Below, one piece after another: positions 45,047 through 54,805 of a stretch of 64,000 nucleotides of DNA. The stretch's first letter is position 1. Every line of letters begins with the position of its first letter. Origin of the DNA: Rhodobacteraceae bacterium D3-12 (GTDB taxonomy: Bacteria; Pseudomonadota; Alphaproteobacteria; Rhodobacterales; Rhodobacteraceae); the NCBI GenBank assembly GCA_025916135.1, contig CP104793.1:806001-870000 (forward strand). The letters run 5' to 3'. Position numbers and translations under genes: made by a program. Below the pieces are notes generated by a model, which ran no database searches, was not told the DNA's origin, and saw only the letters and a list, made by a program, of their open reading frames with translations.

Positions 45047-45973
45047 ATGATACTTTGCTGTGGAGAAGCCCTGATTGACATGATCCCGACCCCGATTGAA
45101 GCCGGCAATGACGGGTTTGTGCCCCATTGCGGGGGGGCAGTCTATAACACTGCCATCGCGCTTGGGCGGCTTGGCGTTCGAACCGGGATTCTAACGGGCC
45201 TTTCGAGCGACATGTTCGGGCAACTCCTCTTGGACGGCCTTAAGGCGAGCCATGTGGATGTGAGCCACGTGATCAAATCCGATCGCTTAACGACGCTGGC
45301 TTTCGTGCGGCTTGTCGGCGGGCATGCGACCTATGATTTCTATGATGAAAATTCTGCCGGGCGGATGATTCGACCAGAGGATATGCCGACGCTTACGGCG
45401 GAGATCACCGCGCTCTATTTCGGCGGGATCAGCTTGGCCTGTGAGCCGGGCGCCAACGCTTACGCGGAGCTGTTAGAGCAGAGCGCGAGCGACAGGGCAG
45501 TGATGTTGGATCCCAATATCCGGCCGGGTTTCATTCGCAACATCGAGCGCTATCGAACGCGGCTCGACAGGATGATCGCCCTGTCGGATATCGTAAAAGT
45601 GTCCGACGAAGACCTGAACTGGATCACGCCCGAACCGCTTTCGCTACGCGAGAAGGTCGACAAGCTTCTGGCCAAGGGCCCGTCGGTGGTGATTCTGACA
45701 CGTGGCGGCGAGGGGGCCACAGGGTTTCTGGCGAGTGGTGGTCAAGTATTGGTGCCCGCCTCGCTGGCCGAGATCACCGATACGGTGGGCGCAGGGGATA
45801 CGTTCAACGCCGGTGTTCTGGCCAAGCTCTCTGAATTGGGGCTGCTGCATAAGGCCGGGCTGGCCGAGTTGTCAGAGAACGATCTGCGTTCGGCGCTGGC
45901 GCACGGTGCGCGCGTTGCTGCAATTACTGTTTCACGAGCGGGCGCCAACCCGCCATGGGCAGGGGAATTGTGA
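45047..45973 (+). CDS. PfkB-family sugar kinase, probable fructokinase
   Basis: 308 residues. The N-terminal CGEALIDMIP, GGAVYNTAIALGRLG (substrate site), NIRPGFI and C-terminal DTVGAGDTF (245-253, catalytic Asp251 with the anion hole) define a ribokinase/PfkB enzyme. Fructokinases of this clade start GEALIDMIP. It would phosphorylate the fructose made by mannitol dehydrogenase (56872-58410) to fructose 6-phosphate. It starts four bases after the restored ROK stop, is intact, and is the first enzyme of the kinase-gap-zwf-edd-eda run. Confidence 0.85.
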   Translation: MILCCGEALIDMIPTPIEAGNDGFVPHCGGAVYNTAIALGRLGVRTGILTGLSSDMFGQLLLDGLKASHVDVSHVIKSDRLTTLAFVRLVGGHATYDFYDENSAGRMIRPEDMPTLTAEITALYFGGISLACEPGANAYAELLEQSASDRAVMLDPNIRPGFIRNIERYRTRLDRMIALSDIVKVSDEDLNWITPEPLSLREKVDKLLAKGPSVVILTRGGEGATGFLASGGQVLVPASLAEITDTVGAGDTFNAGVLAKLSELGLLHKAGLAELSENDLRSALAHGARVAAITVSRAGANPPWAGEL

Positions 45974-46000
45974 TTTGGACAGAATCCTTTTTTGCCTTTA

Positions 46001-46016
46001 ATGTTAGCGCTAACAT
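46001..46016. promoter_or_regulatory. Perfect palindrome ATGTTAGCGCTAACAT, LacI-type operator
   Basis: A perfect 16-bp palindrome with a central CG, 22 bases before the gap start codon. It fits the LacI/GntR operator type (TGTTA-CG-TAACA). It lies between the kinase and gap genes, so gap-zwf-edd-eda may have its own regulated promoter. The LacI-type gene at 51364 has a different palindrome near it, so a regulator outside the window is likelier here. Confidence 0.6.
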
Positions 46017-46037
46017 GGCTTCTCAGAGGAGACCAAA

Positions 46038-47066
46038 ATGACACTCAAGATCGCAATTAACGGATTTGGACGGATTGGACGTGGTGTGCTGCGCGCTCTC
46101 ATCGAGCGTGATGACAGTGAGATCGAAATCGTCGCTATCAACGATTTGGCGCCTCCGAAAAACATCGCCCACCTGCTGAAGTATGACTCCGTGCATGGCC
46201 GTGTCGGCGTGCCCGTTTCGATTGAAAGTGACATCTTAAGTGTGGGGGCGCGCACAATCCGGCTCACATCAATCCGCAACCCTGAAGACCTGCCTTGGAC
46301 TGATGTGGACATCGCATATGAATGCACCGGGCTCTTTACCGAGCGCGCGGCCGCGGCGCGACATCTGCGCAACGGCTCAAAGCGGGTGTTGATCTCGGCC
46401 CCGGGCAAAAGCGCCGACCGTACGGTCGTGTATGGTGTCAACCACGCCGAACTGACAGCGGAAGACGTCATTGTGTCAAACGCCTCCTGCACCACCAATT
46501 GCCTGGCCCCGGTGGCAATGGTTCTGGACCGCGCTTTTGGCATCAAGACGGGCTACATGACAACGATTCACGCCTTCACCGGCGATCAGCCGAGCCATGA
46601 CACTAATCACAAGGATCTCTACCGCGCGCGGGCGGCGTCAATGTCGATGGTGCCAACTTCAACTGGTGCGGCCAAGGCGATATCGTTAGTTCTGCCTCGT
46701 CTTGAGGGTAGGCTCGAAGGCTCCGCAGTGCGGGTGCCCACGCCAAACGTGTCGATGGTGGATTTGTGCTTTATGCCCGAACGCGCAGCTACTCGCGATG
46801 GCATCAACGCCGCAATCGCTGTCGCGGCGCAGGGTGAGCTTGCCGGGGTGCTGTCTTATGAGGAAGACCCGCTGGTCTCGATTGACTTCAACCATGATCC
46901 GCATTCGTCGTGTTTTGCGGCGGCGCAGACGACCGTGACGGCAGAAGGCATGGTCCGAGTGGTGAGCTGGTATGACAACGAATGGGGCTTTTCCAATCGG
47001 ATGCTCGACACGGGTCGTGCGATTGGTGAACTGCTCAATATCGCGCCCCTCAAACTGGTGAGCTGA
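46038..47066 (+). CDS. gap: Type I glyceraldehyde-3-phosphate dehydrogenase
   Basis: 342 residues, intact. N-terminal INGFGRIGRGVLRAL (NAD-binding loop), catalytic Cys151 in SNASCTTNCLAP, the phosphate-site STGAAKAISLVLP, and C-terminal SWYDNEWGFSNRM. It oxidises glyceraldehyde 3-phosphate, one of the two products of the Entner-Doudoroff aldolase encoded downstream, so the operon covers its own triose step. AGAGGAGA precedes the ATG and a LacI-type palindrome precedes that. NAD versus NADP preference is not decided here. Confidence 0.93.
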   Translation: MTLKIAINGFGRIGRGVLRALIERDDSEIEIVAINDLAPPKNIAHLLKYDSVHGRVGVPVSIESDILSVGARTIRLTSIRNPEDLPWTDVDIAYECTGLFTERAAAARHLRNGSKRVLISAPGKSADRTVVYGVNHAELTAEDVIVSNASCTTNCLAPVAMVLDRAFGIKTGYMTTIHAFTGDQPSHDTNHKDLYRARAASMSMVPTSTGAAKAISLVLPRLEGRLEGSAVRVPTPNVSMVDLCFMPERAATRDGINAAIAVAAQGELAGVLSYEEDPLVSIDFNHDPHSSCFAAAQTTVTAEGMVRVVSWYDNEWGFSNRMLDTGRAIGELLNIAPLKLVS

Positions 47067-47070
47067 CGTT

Positions 47071-48516
47071 ATGGTCTCGCGCGTTATTCCGGTTGAACCC
47101 TTCGATCTTGTCATCTTCGGTGCCACTGGCGACTTGGCCCGACGCAAGATCCTGCCGGACTCTTTCACCGATTTGTCATGGGGCAGATGCCCGATGGCGC
47201 GCGGATCATCGGCGCTGCGTTCTGTGATGGACACGGCGGCTTTTCGCACAAGCGTCGAGAAGAGCCTTAGGGAATTTGCACCTGCGATGGTGGATCAGGC
47301 CAAACTGCTCGACAGTTTTCTCGAAAAAATCGGCTATGAGCGAGTGGATGCTGCGGGCAAAAGCGGCTGGGCCGAGCTTGGCAAAGCTTTGCGCGGCGAT
47401 GTGGTACGCGCTTTCTACTTTTCCGTTTCGCCATCGCTTTTCGGCACGATTGCAACCAAGCTTCACACCTATGGCATCGCCACGCCCGAAAGCCGTATTG
47501 TTGTGGAAAAGCCCTTCGGACATGATCTGGCCAGCGCGCGGGCGCTCAATGCTGATTTGAGGCAAAGTTTCGAAGAGCGTCAGATCTACCGCATTGACCA
47601 CTACCTTGGCAAAGAGACGGTGCAGAACCTGATGGCGCTCCGTTTTGCCAATGCGCTGTGGGAGCCACTGTGGAACGCCACCCATATCGACCACGTTCAG
47701 ATCACTGTGGCCGAAAGCCTCGGCGTTGAAGGGCGTGGTGAGTATTATGACCGTTCTGGCGCGATGCGTGACATGGTGCAGAACCACCTGATGCAGCTTC
47801 TGTGCTTAACCGCAATGGAACCGCCATCGAAGTTTAGCCCGAACGCAGTGCGCGACGAAAAGGTGAAAGTAATCGAGGCGTTAGAGCTCGTCTCTGCTGA
47901 AGACATTGTGCGCGGACAGTATCGCGGCAAGGACGGTGCGGACAGTTATCGCGACCAAGCCGGGAACCCGGGTTCGCGTACCGAGAGCTTTGTGGCGATG
48001 AAAGTAAATATTGGCAACTGGCGCTGGGCGGGCACACCTTTTTATTTGCGCACGGGCAAGAAGCTGCGCGCGCGCAGTTCGGAGATTGCCGTGGTGTTTC
48101 GCGATCCGCCGCATATGATTTTTCCCAAGGCGAAAAAACGTCGTGGCAATGCAATGATTATCCGTTTGCAGCCCGATGAAGGCATAACGCTACGCAACAC
48201 AATCAAGGAACCCGGGCCGGGCGGTTTCCGCCTTGCCGAAGTGACGCTTGATATGACCTTCGCCGACGCGCTTAAACAGGGTAGCGAACCGCAGGACGCA
48301 TATGAACGTCTGATCATGGATGTGATCCGCGGCGATCAGACCCTGTTCATGCGCGGCGACGAAGTTGAAGCGGCCTGGGCTTGGGCCGACCCTATCATCG
48401 GGAGTTGGCTCGATAGGCGCGAGGCTCCTGCGCATTATGATCAAGGCAGTTCTGGGCCCGAAGATGCGCTCATGCTTCTGCACCGCGATGGCCGGCGCTG
48501 GCGCGAGTTAGGCTGA
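47071..48516 (+). CDS. zwf: Glucose-6-phosphate dehydrogenase with an out-of-frame segment
   Basis: 481 residues, near family length (about 485). [16 protein letters not shown] is the NADP site and RIDHYLGKE (about 173-181) the active-site signature with the catalytic-site His. Residues about 30-50 ([20 protein letters not shown]) do not fit. One base over, the DNA reads [18 protein letters not shown], the expected continuation. Two compensating single-base indels explain this: a missing G at CCGG (47157-47158) and an extra T at 47220-47221. The frame is therefore open but about 21 residues next to the coenzyme site are wrong. The enzyme feeds 6-phosphogluconate to edd; no pgl gene is present. 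Confidence 0.88.
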   Translation: MVSRVIPVEPFDLVIFGATGDLARRKILPDSFTDLSWGRCPMARGSSALRSVMDTAAFRTSVEKSLREFAPAMVDQAKLLDSFLEKIGYERVDAAGKSGWAELGKALRGDVVRAFYFSVSPSLFGTIATKLHTYGIATPESRIVVEKPFGHDLASARALNADLRQSFEERQIYRIDHYLGKETVQNLMALRFANALWEPLWNATHIDHVQITVAESLGVEGRGEYYDRSGAMRDMVQNHLMQLLCLTAMEPPSKFSPNAVRDEKVKVIEALELVSAEDIVRGQYRGKDGADSYRDQAGNPGSRTESFVAMKVNIGNWRWAGTPFYLRTGKKLRARSSEIAVVFRDPPHMIFPKAKKRRGNAMIIRLQPDEGITLRNTIKEPGPGGFRLAEVTLDMTFADALKQGSEPQDAYERLIMDVIRGDQTLFMRGDEVEAAWAWADPIIGSWLDRREAPAHYDQGSSGPEDALMLLHRDGRRWRELG

Positions 48517-48527
48517 AAGGACGACAG

Positions 48528-50335
48528 ATGACAGTTCATTCCACTATTTTGCGCGTGACGGAGCGTATTGTTGAGCGCAGCAAGGCGCATCGGGCGCCTT
48601 ATCTTGAGCGGATGGCGGCGGCGCATATCAAGGGCCCGGCGCGGGCGCATTTGTCGTGCAGCGGGCAGGCGCATGCCTATGCGGCGAGTGGGGATGACAA
48701 GGGCGCGCTGGCCACGGGCGGGGCGGGCAACCTCGGGATAGTCACCACCTATAACGATATGCTGTCGGCGCATCAGCCGTTTGAACGCTTTCCCAACCTG
48801 ATCCGCGAGGCGGCGCGCCAGGCCGGGGGCACGGCGCAGGTTGCGGGCGGGGTTCCGGCCATGTGCGACGGCGTCACGCAGGGCGAGGCGGGGATGGAAT
48901 TGTCGCTGTTCTCGCGCGATGTGATCGCGTTGGCCGCGTCGGTTGCGCTGTCCCACAACACGTTTGATGCCGCTGTGTTTCTTGGGGTCTGTGACAAGAT
49001 CGTGCCGGGGCTGGTGATCGCGGCGCAGGCGTTTGGCCACCTGCCGGCTGTGTTCCTTCCGGCGGGTCCGATGGAAAGCGGGCTGGGCAACGATGAAAAA
49101 GCCAAGGTGCGCCAGAAATTCGCCGCCGGAGAGGTTGGGCGCGAGACGTTGATGGAGGCCGAGATGGCCGCCTATCACGGCCCCGGCACCTGCACCTTTT
49201 ACGGCACCGCCAACACCAACCAGATGCTGATGGAGTTCATGGGGCTGCACCTGCCGGTGCGAGCTTTGTGCCGCCCAACGGTGCGCTGCGCGACGCGCTC
49301 ACAAAAGAGGGTGCGAAACGGGCGCTGTCGCTCAGCGCGCTCGGCAACAGTTATACGCCGGTCAGCGCCATTCTGGACGAGCGGGCGTTTGTGAACGGGA
49401 TTGTCGGGCTAAACGCGACGGGCGGGTCAACCAACCTGCTCATTCACCTTGTTGCCATGGCGCGGGCCGGTGGGATCATCCTCGATTGGCAGGATTTTTC
49501 TGAGATTTCCGAGGTCACGCCTTTGATGGCGCGCGTCTATCCCAACGGCTTGGCGGATGTGAACCATTTCCACGCGGCGGGCGGGCTTGGTTATATGATC
49601 GGTGATCTGCTCAAATCGGGGCTGCTGCATCCTGACACCCAAACCGTCGCGGGGCAGGGGCTGGAGCATTACACACGCGATCCGGTGTTGAGTGATGGCG
49701 CGTTGACATGGAGCCCGGGGCCGCATGCAAGCCTGAACGACAAGATCCTGCGCCCGGCCTCTGCGCCGTTCCAGCCAACGGGAGGTTTGAAGCGCATGAG
49801 TGGTTCGATGGGCACGGCGGTGATGAAAGTGTCCGCGGTTGCGCCGGAACATCACGTGGTCAAGGCGCGTGCACGCGTGTTTGGCGATCAGGACGCGGTC
49901 AAGGCGGCGTTCAGGGCCGGGGAGTTCACGGGCGATGTGGTTGTGGTCGTGCGCTTTCAGGGGCCAAAGGCCAACGGCATGCCAGAACTGCACAGCCTGA
50001 CGCCGCTGCTGTCGATCCTGCAGGGCAGGGGGCATAAGGTGGCGCTGGTCACGGATGGGCGGATGTCGGGGGCGTCGGGTAAGGTGCCTGCGGCGATCCA
50101 TGTCTCGCCCGAGGCGGTGGATGGCGGCCCGATTGCGCGGGTGCGTGATGGCGATATGGTATGCGTTGATGCCAGTGCCGGCACGCTTGATATTCTGGCC
50201 GATGATCTGGACAGCCGCGCGGATGCGATGGCCGATCTTTCGGCGGGGCAGGCGGGCACCGGGCGCGAATTGTTTGCCGCGTTTCGCAATACGGTTGGCG
50301 CGGCCACGGATGGCGCCAGCATATTCGGAGGTTGA
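48528..50335 (+). pseudogene. edd: 6-phosphogluconate dehydratase, frameshifted
   Basis: AAAGGA precedes the ATG. The first 242 codons are excellent Edd ([55 protein letters not shown]: Fe-S cluster and substrate regions). The frame then breaks at LHLP. One base over it continues [19 protein letters not shown] through GGSTNLLIHLVA and [20 protein letters not shown] to the stop at 50335. The break is at GG 49256-49257, where a third G restores [11 protein letters not shown] and a protein of about 602 residues. Edd dehydrates 6-phosphogluconate to KDPG. As written it would be truncated and inactive. Confidence 0.9.
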
Positions 50336-50338
50336 GAC

Positions 50339-51009
50339 ATGACCCTTTCGCCAAGAGATGCGAGCCGGTTGACCCGAGAGCTTTGCGCGCTGGCCCCGAT
50401 CGTGCCAGTTCTGGTGGTCAAGGATGCGGCCCAGTGCGCGCCCCTTGGCCGAGGCGCTGGTGGCGGGGGCTGCCCGCTTTGGAAGTCACGCTGCGCACGC
50501 CCGCGGCATTGGAGGTGATCCGCGAGATGGCACAGGTGCCGGGCGGGCATGTCGGCGCGGGCACGCTGGTCACGCCCCAGGACGTGCAGGCCGCCAAGGC
50601 GGCAGGTGCGACATTCGGCGTCTCTCCCGGCGCGACGGAGGCATTGCTGGCGGCGTGTGAAGAGGCGGACCTGCCGCTTCTGCCCGGCGCGGCCACGGCA
50701 AGTGAGGCGATGCAATTGCTTGAGCGCGGCTATGACATGCTGAAGTTCTTCCCCGCCGAAGCGTCGGGCGGCGCGCCTGCCCTCAAAGCCATCGGCGCGC
50801 CCCTGCCGCAGATCAGCTTCTGCCCGACAGGGGGCGTCAGCCCGGCCAACGCGCAATCCTATCTCGACCTGCCCAATGTCATCTGCGCCGGAGGCAGCTG
50901 GGTCGCTCCGAAAAACAAGGTCGAATCCGGCGATTGGGCCGGGATCGAGGCGCTGGCACGTGACGCGGTGAAGCTGGGGCGAAACGAATGGCCGTCGGAA
51001 ATGGATTGA
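50339..51009 (+). pseudogene. eda: KDPG aldolase, two frameshifts
   Basis: The ATG at 50339 follows edd by three bases. The protein starts well ([14 protein letters not shown]), leaves frame after Ala-Gln at an extra T (50435; without it [11 protein letters not shown] follows), and needs a second shift at the five-G run 50465-50469 to reach [20 protein letters not shown]. From there it is intact to the end: [17 protein letters not shown] with the Schiff-base Lys, and [10 protein letters not shown]. Full length would be about 223 residues. Eda splits KDPG into pyruvate and glyceraldehyde 3-phosphate. As written it ends after about 60 residues. Confidence 0.88.
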
Positions 51010-51363
51010 AACGGACGTCTCTGCTGATTGCAGCAGCAATGATATGAGCCCGTCCATAACGCTGGCCTATCGCAAACTGACAGGCGGCATGCCAGGAGAG
51101 GGTGTTGCGCCCAACGGGCACCGCGCCTTTGGTGGCGGTGGGACTGGCGTGTCTCCCGTTTGATCAGTTGAGGTTAGGGGCGACGCAAAGAATTGGCCCG
51201 TGGTGCTTTTACGGCGCCTGGTCGGGCGAACTCCTCAAATGACATTCCTGCTTGTCGGCTCATAATGGTGCGTGACTTTTCTCGATGTCACACTTGATCT
51301 TTATAAAGTTGCGCCGCTATCTTATCATAAGTTTACGCGCGCAATATTAGGTCGAGCTTTGAT
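51010..51363. other. Intergenic region before the LacI-type gene
   Basis: 354 bases. The first 150 bases are GC-rich and might be relic coding sequence (a frame with [19 protein letters not shown]), but I recognise nothing. The last 80 bases are AT-rich and contain the palindrome half-match at 51332-51344. Confidence 0.35.
51332..51344. promoter_or_regulatory. Operator-like site before the LacI-type gene
   Basis: TTTACGCGCGCAA matches ten of the first eleven bases of the perfect palindrome TTTACGCGCGTAAA at 52428, and stands 20 bases before the regulator's start codon. The shared core suggests the regulator represses itself and the transporter operon. Confidence 0.45.
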
Positions 51364-52395
51364 GTGAAACAGAAGAAGATACGTAACATGGAGGAGCTTG
51401 CCGTGGTCAGCGGTATTTCGCGCCCGACATTGTCGAAGTATTTCAATGATGCCGATAGCGTGCGCCAATCGACGCGGGAAAGGATCGAAGTGGCTCTGAC
51501 GCGCTATGACTATCGCCCCAATGTTTACGCGATAAATCAGAACAGGAAGACGACGAAGAGCATCGGTATTGTCGTCCCCAATCTCGCCGACCCGTTCTTT
51601 TCAGAGATCGGGCGCGAAGTTGAGTTGGCCTGCCTTGCAGAAGGCTACAGTCCTATCCTTATGAGCTCGCACGGCAGCCCGGCGCAGGAAAAGAGCAATC
51701 TCGAATCGCTGAGCGCCCTAAAGCCTGCTGGAGTGTTGCTCGCACCGTTCGGGCGGATGTCAGACCGAGGTGAGATTGAAAACCTAAACAAAGATGTGCC
51801 GGTGGTTCTTTTTGATGCCAACATAGAGGGGGCGTGTGAGGCATTTGTCGGAACAAATAATGACCAAAGCATTGATTTAATGGTTGAATACCTCTGTCGC
51901 AGCGGTGAGCCGCCGTGCTTTTTCGAGATGGAAAAACCAAGCAATCCGAACGCCAACAAGCGCCATCAGGCCTATCTCGAAAGCATGGAGCGGCATGGGC
52001 ATGCGGCTCAGGTCGTGCAAGTGAAGGGCGACGGATGGGATTTCGAGGAGATCGGAAAATCAGAAGGCGGGCAGTTGATTTCTAGCGGGGTTTTCGCGAC
52101 CAACACCATATTGTGCAGCAACGACCGACTGGCAATTGGAATGCTGTCGGCAGCGTTTGAACTGGGCAAATCCATTGGGCATGGACCCGGCGCGCAAATG
52201 CGGATCGCCGGGCATGACGACCACCCATTTTCGCGCTTTACCTGCCCGTCTCTCACCACGATCGCACAAGATTACGCAGCGATTGCGAATCGCGCTTCGG
52301 GCGCACTTTTCAAGATTCTCGATGCAAATAAACGCCCTTCGAAGCGAGAAGACACCATCTTCGATGGCCGTTTAGTCATGCGAAATTCCGCGTAA
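51364..52395 (+). CDS. LacI-family transcriptional regulator of the polyol operon
   Basis: 343 residues from a GTG, since the overlapping ATG is followed by a stop. The HTH is MEELAVVSGISRPTLSKYFN with hinge region YRPNVYAINQNRKTT. The periplasmic-binding-protein-like domain follows (SIGIVVPNLADPFFSEIGRE, NTILCSNDRLAIGMLSAA, SLTTIAQDYAAIANRASGAL). LacI proteins release their operators on binding a sugar or polyol. It lies just upstream of, and in line with, the smo-type importer, with matching palindromes before both, so polyol-responsive control is likely. Confidence 0.88.
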   Translation: MKQKKIRNMEELAVVSGISRPTLSKYFNDADSVRQSTRERIEVALTRYDYRPNVYAINQNRKTTKSIGIVVPNLADPFFSEIGREVELACLAEGYSPILMSSHGSPAQEKSNLESLSALKPAGVLLAPFGRMSDRGEIENLNKDVPVVLFDANIEGACEAFVGTNNDQSIDLMVEYLCRSGEPPCFFEMEKPSNPNANKRHQAYLESMERHGHAAQVVQVKGDGWDFEEIGKSEGGQLISSGVFATNTILCSNDRLAIGMLSAAFELGKSIGHGPGAQMRIAGHDDHPFSRFTCPSLTTIAQDYAAIANRASGALFKILDANKRPSKREDTIFDGRLVMRNSA

Positions 52396-52427
52396 GCTAT
52401 TGATATTGAGGCATTGCAAAATTATAC

Positions 52428-52441
52428 TTTACGCGCGTAAA
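52428..52441. promoter_or_regulatory. Perfect palindrome TTTACGCGCGTAAA before the polyol operon
   Basis: A 14-bp perfect palindrome with a central CG, as LacI-type operators have. A possible -35 TTGACT begins eight bases after it (52449-52454), with CTAGTC at -10 distance, so a bound repressor would block the promoter. A related site lies before the regulator at 51332-51344. Confidence 0.6.
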
Positions 52442-52509
52442 ACTTTAGTTGACTGCGCGTCACTTGCTTCTCTAGTCTCGTTTCATCATCCCGATATGGA
52501 GGAGCACGG

Positions 52510-53813
52510 ATGTCTCTCAAGAGCACAATTTTCGCGGCAACGGCGCTGTCGTTTGTCACGGTCGGCGCTTCGCTGGCCGATACCATCACCATTGCCACAG
52601 TGAACAACGGCGACATGATCCGCATGCAGGGTCTGACCGACGATTTCACCGCCAAGACCGGTCACACTGTTGAGTGGGTCACGCTAGAAGAAAATGTTCT
52701 GCGTCAGCGCGTCACCACCGACATTTCGACCAAGGGTGGTGCTTTCGACATCATGACCATTGGCATGTATGAAACCCCGATCTGGGGTGCAAATGGCTGG
52801 CTTGTTCCGCTGAATGATCTGAGCGCAGAGTATGATGTGGGCGATATTCTGCCCGCAATGGCAGGCGGTCTGAGCCACGATGGCACGCTCTTTGCTGCGC
52901 CGTTTTATGGTGAAAGCTCAATGATCATGTTCCGTTCGGACCTGATGGCGAAAGCTGGTCTGGAAATGCCTAAGGCGCCGACTTGGGATTTCATCCGCAA
53001 GGCCGCAGCTGCAATGACCGATCGCGACAACGATATCAACGGCATTTGCCTACGTGGGAAGCCCGGTTGGGGCGAGGGCGGCGCATTCATTACGGCGATG
53101 TCGAATTCCTTTGGCGCGCGCTGGTTTGATGAAAACTGGAACGCTCAGTTCGACAGCAAAGCATGGGCCGACACGCTGACCTTCTACAAGGGTATGATGG
53201 ATGAAAGCGGCCCCAAAGGCTATGCGACAAACGGGTTCAACGAAAACCTATCGCTGTTCCAACAGGGCAAATGCGGCATGTGGATTGATGCCACGGTTGC
53301 TGCGTCTTTTGTGACCAACCCGACGGACTCGACGGTAGCTGACAAAGTTGGTTTCGCGCTGGCCCCTGACAATGGTCTCGGCAAGCGCTCCAACTGGCTT
53401 TGGGCATGGGCGCTGGCAATCCCCGCCGGTTCGCAAAATGAAGCTGCGGCTAAGGAGTTCATCGAATGGGCAACTTCGAAAAGCTATATCGAGCTGGTTG
53501 CCGCGAAAGAAGGCTGGGCCAATGTTCCCCCGGGCGCGCGCAAATCGCTTTATGCCAACCCGGAATACCAGAAGGTTCCTTTCGCACAGATGACGCTTGA
53601 TTGATCCTGTCGGCTGACCCGAAGAACCCGACTGTTGATCCGGTTCCTTATGTTGGCGTGCAATTCGCAGCCATTCCCGAATTCGCCGGCATTGCAACCG
53701 AAGTGAGCCAGGAGTTCTCGGCGGCCTATGCTGGGCAGCAAACCATCGAAGAGGCCCTTGCCAAGGCGCAGGCGCTGACCAACGATGCGATGGAAGCCGC
53801 AGGCTACCGCTAG
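52510..53813 (+). pseudogene. smoE: Polyol ABC transporter binding protein (SmoE-like), frameshifted near the end
   Basis: GGAGG lies before the ATG. Sec signal SLKSTIFAATALSFVTVGASLA. The mature part is a family 1 solute-binding protein (VNNGDMIRMQGLTDDFTAKT, AFDIMTIGMYETPIW, GICLRGKPGWGEGGAF, GMWIDATVAAS). The frame ends at a TGA (53602-53604) after QMTLD. One base over, ILSADPKNPTVDPVPYVGVQ runs on to GYR and a stop at 53813. A missing C in GAT(T)CGATC at about 53602 would restore TLDSILSADP and a 434-residue protein, the length of sorbitol/mannitol binders. Losing the last 70 residues would probably destroy function. Confidence 0.87.
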
Positions 53814-53828
53814 AACTGCGATACCGAT

Positions 53829-53854
53829 CGAGGGCGGCGCGTGAGCCGCCCTCG
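53829..53854 (+). promoter_or_regulatory. Strong hairpin between binding protein and permease genes
   Basis: CGAGGGCGGC and GCCGCCCTCG form a perfect 10-bp stem with a six-base loop, without a T-run. Such hairpins behind binding-protein genes protect the upstream mRNA and reduce expression of the membrane components, as known for malE-malF. Position and strength fit that role. Confidence 0.6.
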
Positions 53855-53928
53855 CCACAATCACCACCTCACATGTGTTAACATTGTTCTACGACGGTAT
53901 TTGACCGTTAACAGAGGAGGTATGCCCG

Positions 53929-54795
53929 ATGGCTACTCAGCATTCCCGATCAGCTGCGCGCTTTATGATGGCCCCGGCGGTGATCCTGCTTCTTGGGTGG
54001 ATGCTCATCCCCCTGACAATGACGCTCTATTTTTCGTTCAAGAAATTTCAGCCCCTGCGCGGTGGCGATCTTGGATGGGTCGGTTTCGACAATTACGTTC
54101 GTTTTGTAAGCTCCAGCTCGTTTTGGCCGTCGGTCATGACCACGCTTATAATCGTTGGTGGTGTTCTGCTTATTACCGTGGTTCTGGGCATATTGCTCGC
54201 GATCCTTCTGAACCAGCCGATGTGGGGGCAGGGGGTTGTTCGCATCCTCGTCATTGCACCGTTTTTTGTGATGCCAACGGTTTCGGCGCTGGTGTGGAAG
54301 AACATGTTCATGGATCCGAACTATGGTCTGTTTGCGCACTTGTGGGAATTCTTCGGAGCGCAACCGGTCGAATGGCTTAGCCAAGCTTCACTAACCTCGG
54401 TAATCATGATCGTGTCCTGGCAGTGGCTTCCCTTTGCGACGCTAATCTTACTTACCGCGATTCAATCTCTGGACAGTGAGCAACTTGAAGCCGCCGAAAT
54501 GGACGGAGCACCCTCATCAAAACGGTTTGCCTTTATCACCTTGCCGCATCTGGGGCGTGCGATCACCGTTGTGATCCTTATCCAGACAATCTTTTTGTTG
54601 TCGATCTTTGCTGAAATCTTCGTCACCACCGGCGGGGCGTTTGGCACCAAGACACTGACTTACCTGATCTTCCAGCGCGTGTTGGAGAGCCAGTATGTCG
54701 GCCTCGGCTCGGCCGGTGGGGTCTATGCAATCATCCTTGCCAATGTCGTTGCGATCTTCCTGATGCGCATCGTCGGCAAGAACCTGGACGCTTGA
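53929..54795 (+). CDS. smoF: Polyol ABC transporter permease (MalF type)
   Basis: 288 residues with six membrane helices (AARFMMAPAVILLLGWMLIP first). The EAA loop EAAEMDGAPSSKRFAFITLP (about 186-205) contacts the ATPase. The ATG at 53929 is used because GAGGAGG is correctly spaced; an earlier out-of-frame ATG touches the ribosome site. Intact. It forms the inner-membrane channel together with the next gene. Confidence 0.88.
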   Translation: MATQHSRSAARFMMAPAVILLLGWMLIPLTMTLYFSFKKFQPLRGGDLGWVGFDNYVRFVSSSSFWPSVMTTLIIVGGVLLITVVLGILLAILLNQPMWGQGVVRILVIAPFFVMPTVSALVWKNMFMDPNYGLFAHLWEFFGAQPVEWLSQASLTSVIMIVSWQWLPFATLILLTAIQSLDSEQLEAAEMDGAPSSKRFAFITLPHLGRAITVVILIQTIFLLSIFAEIFVTTGGAFGTKTLTYLIFQRVLESQYVGLGSAGGVYAIILANVVAIFLMRIVGKNLDA

Positions 54796-54805
54796 GGAGG
54801 GCATT

